This document shows, one piece after another, positions 44,253 to 51,867 of a stretch of DNA of 64,000 nucleotides (the stretch's first letter is position 1; each line of letters opens with the position of its first letter). The stretch spans positions 1 to 64,000 of the forward strand of contig USBY01000004.1 in the NCBI GenBank assembly GCA_900553015.1, written 5' to 3'. Source of the stretch: an uncultured Clostridium sp. (GTDB lineage: Bacteria; Bacillota; Clostridia; TANB77; CAG-508). The notes beneath the pieces were generated by a model. The model ran no database searches. It was not told where the DNA came from and saw only the letters and a list, made by a program, of their open reading frames with translations. The position numbers and the translations under genes are program-made.

Positions 44253-45179
44253 ATGTTTAATGAAATAATAGAATCAAATAAGTATGTAATAGAAAATGCA
44301 AAATATATTCAAATAAATAAGGATGAAATAAAAAAGTTTGCAAATGAAATACAAGAGGTAAATATAAAAAATTGGTTGTATAATTCCCCATATAATTTAT
44401 TAGATGAAAATGTAGAGACAATAATAACTTTTTTACTATATTTTGAGGCAATAGACTTTTCTTTTTGGGGAAGTCCAAAATGGCAAATAGAAACAATTAA
44501 CGGAAAAGAAGATGGCTCTATGGCACTTATGTTTGCAATGCTAAGATATATAAGAGAAAATAAGTCATTTGATAATTTAACAAAAGAAAACTTTAAAGAA
44601 TATCTAAAAGGTAATGTAGAGATTCCTCTTTTTGAAGAAAGATTTAAAATTATAAAGAATGTTAATAAGGTTGTAAACGAAAGATTCGGTGGAGATTTTT
44701 ACAATGCAATATATAACCTAACAAACGATGAAGAATTATTTAAATTTATAATAGATAATTTTGAAGATTTTAAAGATATAAGGACATATGAAGGGAAGAC
44801 AATATATTTTTATAAATTGGCACAATTATTAACATCAGATATTTTGCATATAAGGGAAAAGAAAGAAAATATAAAAGTAGACTGCTCACATTTAGTTGGA
44901 TGCAGTGATTATAAAATACCACAAGGCTTACGAGCACTAAATTTAGTAAAATACAATGTAGAACTGGCAAATATAGTTGATAATAAAATAGAAATAAAAG
45001 AAAACTCAAAATATGAAGTAGAAATTAGAGCAACAGTGATATATGTAATAGATGAAATAAAAAGATTATTAAACAACAAAGTAAATGCAATAGAATTAAA
45101 TGATTATATTTGGCTTATGTCAAAGAATAAGGAATTACCAAAAAGACCATATCATTTAACAAGAACTACAAATTATTAA
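44253..45179 (+). CDS. queuosine salvage family protein (DUF2419, Qng1-like)
   Basis: This 308-residue protein matches the Q_salvage family, which in eukaryotes (Qng1) splits queuosine 5'-phosphate to free queuine. Recognisable blocks are FEAIDFSFWGSPKW, GSMALMFAMLRYI, YKLAQLL, a PQGLRALNLVKY segment, NSKYEVEIRATVIYVIDEI and the C-terminal RPYHLTRTTNY. The family is mostly eukaryotic with scattered bacterial members. It suggests that the host salvages queuine from food or other gut bacteria. No queuine transporter or Tgt gene is in this window. Confidence 0.82.
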   Translation: MFNEIIESNKYVIENAKYIQINKDEIKKFANEIQEVNIKNWLYNSPYNLLDENVETIITFLLYFEAIDFSFWGSPKWQIETINGKEDGSMALMFAMLRYIRENKSFDNLTKENFKEYLKGNVEIPLFEERFKIIKNVNKVVNERFGGDFYNAIYNLTNDEELFKFIIDNFEDFKDIRTYEGKTIYFYKLAQLLTSDILHIREKKENIKVDCSHLVGCSDYKIPQGLRALNLVKYNVELANIVDNKIEIKENSKYEVEIRATVIYVIDEIKRLLNNKVNAIELNDYIWLMSKNKELPKRPYHLTRTTNY

Positions 45180-45191
45180 TCAAAATTTAGT

Positions 45192-45270
45192 TAGGGATTT
45201 TAGATAGGAATTTTGGTAGGGATTTTGGTAGGGGTTTTGGTAGGGATTTGGGGACGTTCCTTAAATCCCT
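45192..45270 (+). repeat. 12-bp tandem repeats ending in dispersed hairpin copy 5
   Basis: TAGGGATTTTGG-like units occur at 45192-45204, 45205-45216, 45217-45228 and 45229-45240. They then run into a hairpin in which AGGGATTT (45242-45249) pairs with AAATCCCT (45263-45270) around GGGGACGTTCCTT. The units look like partial duplications of one hairpin arm. Confidence 0.7.
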
Positions 45271-45300
45271 GTAAATATATAAATTAGGAAGTAGATGTAA

Positions 45301-45696
45301 ATGAAAGTTTTATCACTAATGGAACCATGGGGAAGTTTAATTAAAGAAAAAGTAAAATATATCGAAACAAGAAGTTGGAAAACAAACTATAGAGGCGAGT
45401 TATACATTCATACTAGTTTAAAAAAGATTCCAAAAAATGACGAAAGAATACGAGAACTGGTTAATTTATTAAAAGATAAAGATATAAAATATGGATATAT
45501 AATTGCAAAATGTAATTTAGTAGATTGTATTTATATGGATGAAGAATATATAAATAAAATAAAAACAGAAAATCCAACAGAATATAAATGTGGGGAATAT
45601 GCTGTTGGTAGATATGCTTGGGTATTAAAAGATATAAGAAAAATAGAACCAATACAAGCAAAAGGACATTTAGGAATTTGGAATTATAAGGATTAA
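45301..45696 (+). CDS. ASCH domain-containing protein
   Basis: This 131-residue protein has the ASCH/PUA-like fold that binds RNA. It has KVLSLMEPWGSLIKEKVKYIETRSW at the start (in part), GELYIHTSLKK, YGYIIAKCNLVDC and GHLGIWNY at the end. ASCH proteins have been proposed as RNA-binding coactivators, and some are amidohydrolases for acetylcytidine (YqfB). The role here is unknown. It sits between a repeat tract and the Ham1-like gene. Confidence 0.8.
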   Translation: MKVLSLMEPWGSLIKEKVKYIETRSWKTNYRGELYIHTSLKKIPKNDERIRELVNLLKDKDIKYGYIIAKCNLVDCIYMDEEYINKIKTENPTEYKCGEYAVGRYAWVLKDIRKIEPIQAKGHLGIWNYKD

Positions 45697-45710
45697 GATA
45701 GGAGGAAAAA

Positions 45711-46343
45711 ATGGAAGTATTATTTGCAACAAACAATCCAGCAAAAGTAAAAATATATGCTAATAGATTAGAAGAAAATGGGATTAATTTAAAAACATTA
45801 AATGACTTAAATATAGCTGATTCTGTAGAAGAAAATGGAAAAAATTCCATAGAAAATGCCATAATAAAAGCTAAAGGGTATTATGAATTTGTAAAAGTAC
45901 CAACTATTGGTATGGACAATAGCCTTTTTATAGAAGATATAGATGAAGCAGATCAACCAGGAACACATGTAAGAAGAGTTCATGGTAAAAGACTATCAGA
46001 TAAAGAAATGATAGAATACTATACAGGGTTAGTAAAAAAATATGGCAAGAATTTAAAAGCTAAATGGGTTTATGGAATGGCTATATATGATGGAAAAGAT
46101 GTACAAACTTTTACATGGTCAAAAGGAGATTTTTATTTTGTAGGAAAACCATCGCCAATTTTAAATGAAGGTTATCCTTTAGACTCTATAAGTGTATTGC
46201 CAGACACTGGTAAATATTTTGTAGATTTAACTAGAGAAGAAAAAGATGAGTACAAAAATAAAAATGCAAAAGATGATGATGTAATAAAATTTATTTTATC
46301 AAGCTTGAACTTAGGGGACGGTCCTAAAAGTTCAAAAAGGTAA
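45711..46343 (+). CDS. non-canonical purine NTP pyrophosphatase (Ham1/RdgB family)
   Basis: This 210-residue protein has EVLFATNNPAKVKIYANRL at the start (the ATxNxxK signature), GMDNSLFIEDIDEADQPGTHVRRV and SDKEMIEYY. Ham1 enzymes remove ITP, XTP and dITP from the nucleotide pool. The final residues, after FILSSLN, are encoded by the first hairpin copy of the dispersed repeat, so the native C-terminus has probably been lengthened by repeat insertion. Confidence 0.82.
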   Translation: MEVLFATNNPAKVKIYANRLEENGINLKTLNDLNIADSVEENGKNSIENAIIKAKGYYEFVKVPTIGMDNSLFIEDIDEADQPGTHVRRVHGKRLSDKEMIEYYTGLVKKYGKNLKAKWVYGMAIYDGKDVQTFTWSKGDFYFVGKPSPILNEGYPLDSISVLPDTGKYFVDLTREEKDEYKNKNAKDDDVIKFILSSLNLGDGPKSSKR

Positions 46344-46381
46344 CATAAAAAATGAACTTTAAGCTCCGTCCCTAAAGTTCA
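46305..46381 (+). repeat. pair of oppositely oriented hairpin repeats (copies 6 and 7)
   Basis: The left hairpin (TTGAACTT at 46305-46312 with AAGTTCAA at 46328-46335) has the loop core GGGGACGGTCC. The right hairpin (TGAACTTTA at 46353-46361 with TAAAGTTCA at 46373-46381) has the loop AGCTCCGTCCC, identical to the copy at 32814. The left copy lies within the Ham1-like coding region. Confidence 0.72.
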
Positions 46382-46396
46382 TAAAATGGAGGAATA

Positions 46397-47341
46397 ATGA
46401 GAATACCAGATGAATTAGAAGCTAAAATAGCAAATGAAATAAATAATATAAAGCTGACAGATTTAAAGAATACTGCAAAAATTTTAAGTGATAGGTATAT
46501 GAATGCTAAAAGAACAGGGCAAAGTTTATTAAATAAAAATCTAGAGGTTCTTGCTTATTCTATTATTAGGATGCCGGCTACTTTTTGTGCGATTAATAAG
46601 GCACTAGAAGAGACTTTAAAAAGATATAATCCTAATATAAAAACAATGTTAGATATAGGTTCTGGAACTGGAGCGGGTGAATGGGCTGTTCTTAGCAATA
46701 TAGATGTAGAAGAAATTACTTGCATAGAGCGTGAAAAAGAAATGGAGAATATGGCTAGAAAATTATTGGAAGGTCATAACAATATAAATTGGAAAAATCA
46801 AGATATAGTTCAAGACGATATTACTGATAAAGCAGATTTAGTAATAACTTCGTATATGGTAAATGAGCTTAAAGAAGCGAGCAAAGAAAAAGTAATAAAA
46901 GAAATCTTACAAGCTTTTAACAAGTTAGTAATATTTATAGAGCCAGGAACTCCAGAAGGATTTAATAATATAAGAAAAGTACAAAGGTTAGCACTAGAAA
47001 GTAACTTGAATATAATAGCACCATGTACTTGCCAAACAGAATGTAGTTTGCCAGTAGATGATTGGTGCCATTCTACAGTTAGAGTAGAACGAAGTAAAGT
47101 TCATAAATTTGTAAAAGATGCAGATGTACCATATGAAGATGAAAAATTTTCTTATATAGCAATTTCCAGAGAGAAAATAGATAATAGTGGTGCTAGAATA
47201 TTAAGACATCCTAACATTTCTAGTGGTTTTATAAAAGTTAAATTATGCAACAATGGAAGTATAGAGGAGAAAACAATAACGAAGAAAGAAAAAGATTTAT
47301 TTAAGAAAGTAAAAAAATTAAAGTGTGGGGATTTGATATGA
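46397..47341 (+). CDS. Rsm22-like methyltransferase (METTL17-type)
   Basis: This 314-residue protein has the SAM-binding motif MLDIGSGTGAGEWAVL near residue 88 and the Rsm22 signature PATFCAINKALEE. A four-cysteine segment, APCTCQTEC...DDWCHST near residues 213-231, matches the proposed iron-sulfur site of METTL17/Rsm22 proteins. Mitochondrial Rsm22 aids small-subunit assembly; bacterial members are probably rRNA-associated. GGAGG precedes the ATG. It overlaps the LysR-type gene by four bases (ATGA). Confidence 0.82.
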   Translation: MRIPDELEAKIANEINNIKLTDLKNTAKILSDRYMNAKRTGQSLLNKNLEVLAYSIIRMPATFCAINKALEETLKRYNPNIKTMLDIGSGTGAGEWAVLSNIDVEEITCIEREKEMENMARKLLEGHNNINWKNQDIVQDDITDKADLVITSYMVNELKEASKEKVIKEILQAFNKLVIFIEPGTPEGFNNIRKVQRLALESNLNIIAPCTCQTECSLPVDDWCHSTVRVERSKVHKFVKDADVPYEDEKFSYIAISREKIDNSGARILRHPNISSGFIKVKLCNNGSIEEKTITKKEKDLFKKVKKLKCGDLI

Positions 47342-48216
47342 TTAATTTAGAATTATATAAAATATTTGTTTTTGTGGCAAAGGAAGAGAATATAACTAAA
47401 GCAAGTGAAAAACTAAATATATCTCAACCAGCAGTAACAAAGCATATAAAGAATTTGGAAGAACAATTAGGCGTTACTTTATTCAAAAGAAATAAATATG
47501 GAATGGAGCTAACAGATAAAGGTAGAGAATTATACAAAGAAGTAGGCGAACCTATAATAAAAATTTATAACGCAGAAAGAAAATTTAGAAGTAGCAGAAA
47601 TATAAATTTAGGTTCACATGTTACAATGCTTAGTAGAATGTTTGGAAAATGTATTGCGGAATATTATAAATTAAATCCAACTAGCCAAATAGAAGTAACG
47701 AATGAAACATTTAATGATATGTTAAATATGTTAGAAAATCAAAAACTTGACATTGTACTTTCTAAAAAGGTTGATGAAAGTGTATATAATACAAACAAGA
47801 TTGAATTTATTAGATTAGGCCTATTGCACGATATATTTGTAATTAATACGAATTCTAAATATAAAGATAAGGTCTTTAATAAAAAGGAGTTAGCAAAAGA
47901 AAAGATATATACTCCAAAGAGAACATCAATTACTACTATAAATTTAATGAAAGAATTAAACCTAACAGATGGCATGGAAAATATTAAAAACATTACATAT
48001 ACAACAATGCTTGGAATTCTAAAAACTGAAGATAGTATTGGACTTATAACAAAAGAATACATAAAAGATGAATTAAAAGAAAATAAATTAGCTATCTTAA
48101 AAACAGATTTTGAGTTTGACCCAATGGAATTTGGTATATATATAAATAAAGAAAATAAGTTTAAAGAATTAAAAGATTTAATTAAAATAATGAAAAATGA
48201 ATTTTTGCAGGTATAA
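47338..48216 (+). CDS. LysR family transcriptional regulator
   Basis: This 292-residue regulator has an N-terminal winged helix-turn-helix (ENITKASEKLNISQPAVTKH, then LEEQLGVTLFKRNKYGMELT) and a LysR substrate-binding domain. The ATG at 47338 overlaps the previous stop as ATGA, so it is translationally coupled to the Rsm22-like gene. LysR regulators usually control a divergent gene, but here no divergent neighbour exists. The target and inducer are unknown. Confidence 0.9.
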   Translation: MINLELYKIFVFVAKEENITKASEKLNISQPAVTKHIKNLEEQLGVTLFKRNKYGMELTDKGRELYKEVGEPIIKIYNAERKFRSSRNINLGSHVTMLSRMFGKCIAEYYKLNPTSQIEVTNETFNDMLNMLENQKLDIVLSKKVDESVYNTNKIEFIRLGLLHDIFVINTNSKYKDKVFNKKELAKEKIYTPKRTSITTINLMKELNLTDGMENIKNITYTTMLGILKTEDSIGLITKEYIKDELKENKLAILKTDFEFDPMEFGIYINKENKFKELKDLIKIMKNEFLQV

Positions 48217-48248
48217 CAATTGGTTATATCTGCATTACTTATTTGTAT

Positions 48249-48277
48249 TTTACATAATCTATAAAAATGGCTATAAT
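48249..48277 (+). promoter_or_regulatory. promoter before the gene at 48330
   Basis: TTTACA at 48249-48254, a 17-base spacer and TATAAT at 48272-48277. Confidence 0.55.
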
Positions 48278-48329
48278 TGTAAATGTAACTAGAAATACAA
48301 TGTTTTCATAATAATACAGGAGGAAAAAA

Positions 48330-48647
48330 ATGAAAACAGAGAAAGTTGAAGCAATTTTAAGTGCACCAACTGTGCCACTTAAAGAATTATTAAACAAACA
48401 GGAACTTTTAGATGGAAAAGAAGGTTTTTGGTTCTTAAACCCATATGCATTTCCGAATCCTGCTGGACCGGTTTTGCGGAAGTTAAGATTGGACGAGAAC
48501 AAACACTGGGTTATCTCAGACATTGACACAGGAGATGACTACGAAGAGTTTCAGGGCGCCATGCCATATAAAGACAGCGAGCTTTTTATGTATCCACATT
48601 TGGCATGGATGCTTGAAGGGGATTCTATCGAGGGTCATCTGTATTAA
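48330..48647 (+). CDS. hypothetical protein
   Basis: This 105-residue soluble protein has an acidic character, with DSELFMYPHLAWMLEGDSIEG near the end (in part). No family is recognised. The gene is visibly richer in G+C than its neighbours. It stands alone between its own promoter and a strong terminator, like several other single-gene units in this window, which suggests a transferred cassette. AGGAGG precedes the ATG. Confidence 0.65.
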   Translation: MKTEKVEAILSAPTVPLKELLNKQELLDGKEGFWFLNPYAFPNPAGPVLRKLRLDENKHWVISDIDTGDDYEEFQGAMPYKDSELFMYPHLAWMLEGDSIEGHLY

Positions 48648-48699
48648 AAGCGAGGAACGGTATTGTAATGCGAAACGATACCGTTCTTTGCTTTTTTTT
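48646..48699 (+). terminator. strong terminator after the gene at 48330
   Basis: An 18-bp stem with G-U pairs (48646-48663 with 48678-48695) ends in eight T residues. Confidence 0.85.
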
Positions 48700-48715
48700 A
48701 TGAAAATGATATAAT
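48688..48715 (+). promoter_or_regulatory. candidate promoter of the second deformylase gene
   Basis: TTGCTT at 48688-48693, a 16-base spacer and TATAAT at 48710-48715, overlapping the preceding terminator. Confidence 0.45.
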
Positions 48716-48743
48716 TTAATAAATAGAATTAAAGGAGAAAACT

Positions 48744-49274
48744 ATGGGAAAAATAATAAAAGTAAGAGAAGTAGGAGATCCAGTACTTAATAAGATGTCA
48801 GAGAAAGTTGATATAACAAATATAAATAATGATGTTTTAGATATTATAGATGATTTAAAAGCAACTCTCGAAGATGGGGTGGGAGTTGGTATTGCTGCAC
48901 CACAGATTGGTATTAACAAAAGAATTATAGTAGTTGGAGCCAAAAAGGAAAATGTAAGATATAATGAGGCAGAAGATATCCCATTAACTGCTATGATAAA
49001 TCCAAAATGGGAGAAATCATCAGATGAAACAGATATACAATTTGAAGCTTGTTTAAGTGTACCTTCAATAGCTGGTAAAGTTGAAAGATTTAAACATATT
49101 ACATTACAATATTATAATGAGCAAGGTGAAAAAATAGAAAAGGAGATACATGGATTTTTTGCTAGACTTATTCAGCACGAATGTGACCACCTAGATGGAT
49201 TTACATTTTTAAATAAAGTTACAGATAAGGATGGTTTTGCAACAAAAGAAAATAGAAAGAAATATAATTTGTAG
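48744..49274 (+). CDS. def: peptide deformylase (second copy)
   Basis: This 176-residue deformylase has GVGVGIAAPQIG near residue 47, EACLSVPS with the ligand Cys (EACLS in place of EGCLS) and RLIQHECDHLDG with the metal His pair. It is longer than the copy at 4342 and clearly distinct. Many Firmicutes keep two deformylases, sometimes with different inhibitor tolerance. AAAGGAG precedes the ATG. Confidence 0.9.
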   Translation: MGKIIKVREVGDPVLNKMSEKVDITNINNDVLDIIDDLKATLEDGVGVGIAAPQIGINKRIIVVGAKKENVRYNEAEDIPLTAMINPKWEKSSDETDIQFEACLSVPSIAGKVERFKHITLQYYNEQGEKIEKEIHGFFARLIQHECDHLDGFTFLNKVTDKDGFATKENRKKYNL

Positions 49275-49275
49275 G

Positions 49276-49300
49276 CAGGAACCATATGGGTTTCTGTTTT
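49276..49300 (+). terminator. terminator after the second deformylase gene
   Basis: CAGGAACC at 49276-49283 pairs with GGTTTCTG at 49289-49296 (one G-U), followed by TTTTT. Confidence 0.6.
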
Positions 49301-49345
49301 TGCATTATTACGAGAATATACAACAAATTGTAACGTTTACATAAA

Positions 49346-49374
49346 TTTACAAAATGAGAAAATTATGGTATAAT
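49346..49374 (+). promoter_or_regulatory. strong promoter before the gene at 49404
   Basis: TTTACA at 49346-49351, a 17-base spacer and consensus TATAAT at 49369-49374. Confidence 0.7.
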
Positions 49375-49403
49375 CAACTATAGTATTAATGGAGGAAAAG
49401 AAG

Positions 49404-51035
49404 ATGAGTGATATAAAATTAAAAGATTTATTAAGATTATTCCCTCAAGTAATATGCAGTGTTGAAAACTTAAATGTAATAAGTAATGGAAGAGTTGATT
49501 TAAGTGAATTAGCAGTAAAATCAGGAATGACAGAAATTGTAGAAAATAATTCACAAGTATACAAGGACTTTATTAAAAGAAATGAAAAATATATAGATAT
49601 GAATAAATATTTAACTTATCAATTAGCCTGTTATAAAGATATGCCTTTGGAAGAACAGGAATTACAAAAATACATTTCGATAATAAAAGATCTATTAAAA
49701 GATAGACCTAATACAACTATATACATGTTAGCTCAAAAAAATGGTGTATCAAAAGTTGTAGAATATTCTTCTTCAAAAGGATTGATACCTGAGGCAAAAG
49801 AAGTAAAACTAGGAAATCCAAAATATGATAAAATTTTTGAAGATGAAAATTTATTTATGGATCTAGTAGGAATTTTAATGACTTCAGATTTAAGGAAAAT
49901 ATTACCTAATCGTTTAGCTGAATTAGTAGAATATAAAGCACTTGCCAATGCAATTAGAAATACTCCAGATGTTGATTTAGATAATAATCCAGATAATAAT
50001 ATGGAATTTAGAATGAACAGTGTATCAGAAATAATGGAAGACATGAATAGATTTAAAGATAAATTAAATATTGATAATTGGTTGTTAATAGCAGGATATA
50101 GATTTAAAAATTTTATTCAGAAAAATCTTACAAATGGTGAACTTTCTGAAACTGAAGTACAAAGTATAGAAGTAGTTTTTAACCAATTAAGTGAAGTATC
50201 AAATTTATTAGGTGATTCTAGAAAAATAAAATTTAATGGAAAATTAGAAACAAAAGGAGACGGTAAATATAAATATGTTTCATACTCAGCGAAGGAATTA
50301 AGTTCAGATGTTGCACAACTTAGAAAGCTAGTTCTTCCAAATAACTTTAAAGTTAAGGACGATATATTAGATGAATTTCAAGAAGGAGATTTAACAGTTA
50401 AAAAATTATTTGAAAAAGTAAGAGAGCCAGACGAATTAATAGAAAAAGAAGATCCTCCACAAATCGATAAATTAGCAAAATATAAGATAAATTTTATATC
50501 ACCTGAAGAAAAGAAAGCAATATTTTATAGTTATGATGAACAACCAATAGCATATAGGGGAACAAAAGGGAAAGCATATGAAGGACATGCAATATTTATA
50601 TATCCTAAAAAAGATTTTGCAATTTTAGAGTGTTTTTATAATAAAGATAAAGATGGAGGAAAGCGATACTCATATGGTGATGCAACAGTTATTGTGCCTA
50701 CAGAACAATTAGAAGAATTTTTGAAAAGTAAAGAAAAATTAGAAAACATTCCATTAGCAAGAGAATTAAAAGCTCCATCTGGAGAAAAAGCAAGACCTGT
50801 GAAATATGTAGAACATGAGAAAACAACTAAAAAACAATTAAATAAAAGAATAGAACAAAGAAGACCTGTTAGAATATATCATACTAAAAATTGGAGACAA
50901 AGAATGTCAGGTATATTGTCAGGGAAAATAAATCCTTTCCTTATAACTATTGTTTCATCACAAAGAAAAAGGAAACAATCTATAGAGACCAAAGAACGAA
51001 CTAATGCAGAAGTTGAATTACAACAAGGTGAATAA
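49404..51035 (+). CDS. hypothetical protein, large soluble
   Basis: This 543-residue protein has no recognised family. The first 300 residues are helix-rich. The last part has a beta-rich domain with IAYRGTKGKAYEGHAIFIYPKKD (in part) and GGKRYSYGDATVIVPTEQLEEF, then a very basic region (TTKKQLNKRIEQRRP, KRKRKQS-like) that could bind nucleic acid. No signal peptide or transmembrane helix is seen. The ATG at 49404 has GGAGG upstream. It may be co-transcribed with the gene at 51068. Confidence 0.68.
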   Translation: MSDIKLKDLLRLFPQVICSVENLNVISNGRVDLSELAVKSGMTEIVENNSQVYKDFIKRNEKYIDMNKYLTYQLACYKDMPLEEQELQKYISIIKDLLKDRPNTTIYMLAQKNGVSKVVEYSSSKGLIPEAKEVKLGNPKYDKIFEDENLFMDLVGILMTSDLRKILPNRLAELVEYKALANAIRNTPDVDLDNNPDNNMEFRMNSVSEIMEDMNRFKDKLNIDNWLLIAGYRFKNFIQKNLTNGELSETEVQSIEVVFNQLSEVSNLLGDSRKIKFNGKLETKGDGKYKYVSYSAKELSSDVAQLRKLVLPNNFKVKDDILDEFQEGDLTVKKLFEKVREPDELIEKEDPPQIDKLAKYKINFISPEEKKAIFYSYDEQPIAYRGTKGKAYEGHAIFIYPKKDFAILECFYNKDKDGGKRYSYGDATVIVPTEQLEEFLKSKEKLENIPLARELKAPSGEKARPVKYVEHEKTTKKQLNKRIEQRRPVRIYHTKNWRQRMSGILSGKINPFLITIVSSQRKRKQSIETKERTNAEVELQQGE

Positions 51036-51067
51036 ATATATGAAATAGGATTTAGGGAGTGATATAA

Positions 51068-51724
51068 ATGGGATTTTTAGATTTATTTAGAAAAAAGACC
51101 AAAAAGGTAACACGTTATAATGATCCAGAAGCAGATAATGAAGCAGCACATGTTTTAAGAGAAATAACAGATGATGGAAAATTACAAATAGATTATATGG
51201 AAAAGCCAGACATTAGAAAACCTTATGATTCTACAAGACTAGTATTAGAAACAATACCAGAAAATATAAATGGATATAAGGTGTATACTGGAAAAGTTAG
51301 TTGGTATAATCAAGGTGATACAATAATGTTTGACAACAATGATTCAAGACATAGAGGATGGACTGTAAGGATGGAAGTTGAACCCACTCTGCTAAGAACG
51401 AATGATGAATATGTTAGTTGGGTAATGGTAGAGCTATTAAATAGAAGTAGAGTCAAATCATATATCGAAAAAGGATTAATAGACAATCCAGATGTGCCTT
51501 GTGGTAATTATGTTGGTGGAATAGAAACTAACCCAGATGGAAGTTTTGGAAAAAAATTTGATAATTTTATAGGAACCTATGTACATAATATGCCTGCTGT
51601 ACGTAAAGCAAGAGCACAGTATCAAGAAAGAAAAAGAATAGAAAGAGCAAAACAAGCACGAACAGAAGAATTATATAAAGAATTACAAGATTTAGATAGT
51701 CCTGATAGTGATGCAAGATTTTAA
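51068..51724 (+). CDS. hypothetical protein
   Basis: This 218-residue protein starts with the basic segment GFLDLFRKKTKKVTRYNDPE, contains a folded middle (YKVYTGKVSWYNQGDTIMFD in part) and ends in a charged coiled coil (QERKRIERAKQARTEELYKEL). No family is recognised. It follows the large unknown gene by 32 bases and precedes a terminator, so the two are probably one operon of unknown function. Confidence 0.65.
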   Translation: MGFLDLFRKKTKKVTRYNDPEADNEAAHVLREITDDGKLQIDYMEKPDIRKPYDSTRLVLETIPENINGYKVYTGKVSWYNQGDTIMFDNNDSRHRGWTVRMEVEPTLLRTNDEYVSWVMVELLNRSRVKSYIEKGLIDNPDVPCGNYVGGIETNPDGSFGKKFDNFIGTYVHNMPAVRKARAQYQERKRIERAKQARTEELYKELQDLDSPDSDARF

Positions 51725-51738
51725 TATTTAAATTTAGT

Positions 51739-51768
51739 CGCTGTTATTTAAATATAACAGCGGTTTTT
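51739..51768 (+). terminator. terminator after the gene at 51068
   Basis: CGCTGTTAT at 51739-51747 and ATAACAGCG at 51754-51762 form a perfect stem followed by TTTTT. Confidence 0.85.
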
Positions 51769-51809
51769 ATGCGCATTCTATTAAACTAACAATTTTAATT
51801 AATATATTC

Positions 51810-51838
51810 TTGTATAAAAAAATAAAATATGGTATAAC
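51810..51838 (+). promoter_or_regulatory. promoter of the cation efflux gene
   Basis: TTGTAT at 51810-51815, a 17-base spacer and TATAAC at 51833-51838. Confidence 0.55.
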
Positions 51839-51867
51839 TAGTTAGCACAAAAATGGAGGGAAACAAA

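Noticed and set aside
45192..45240. CRISPR-like repeats
   Set aside because: The units are only 12 bases and directly adjacent, with no spacers or cas genes.
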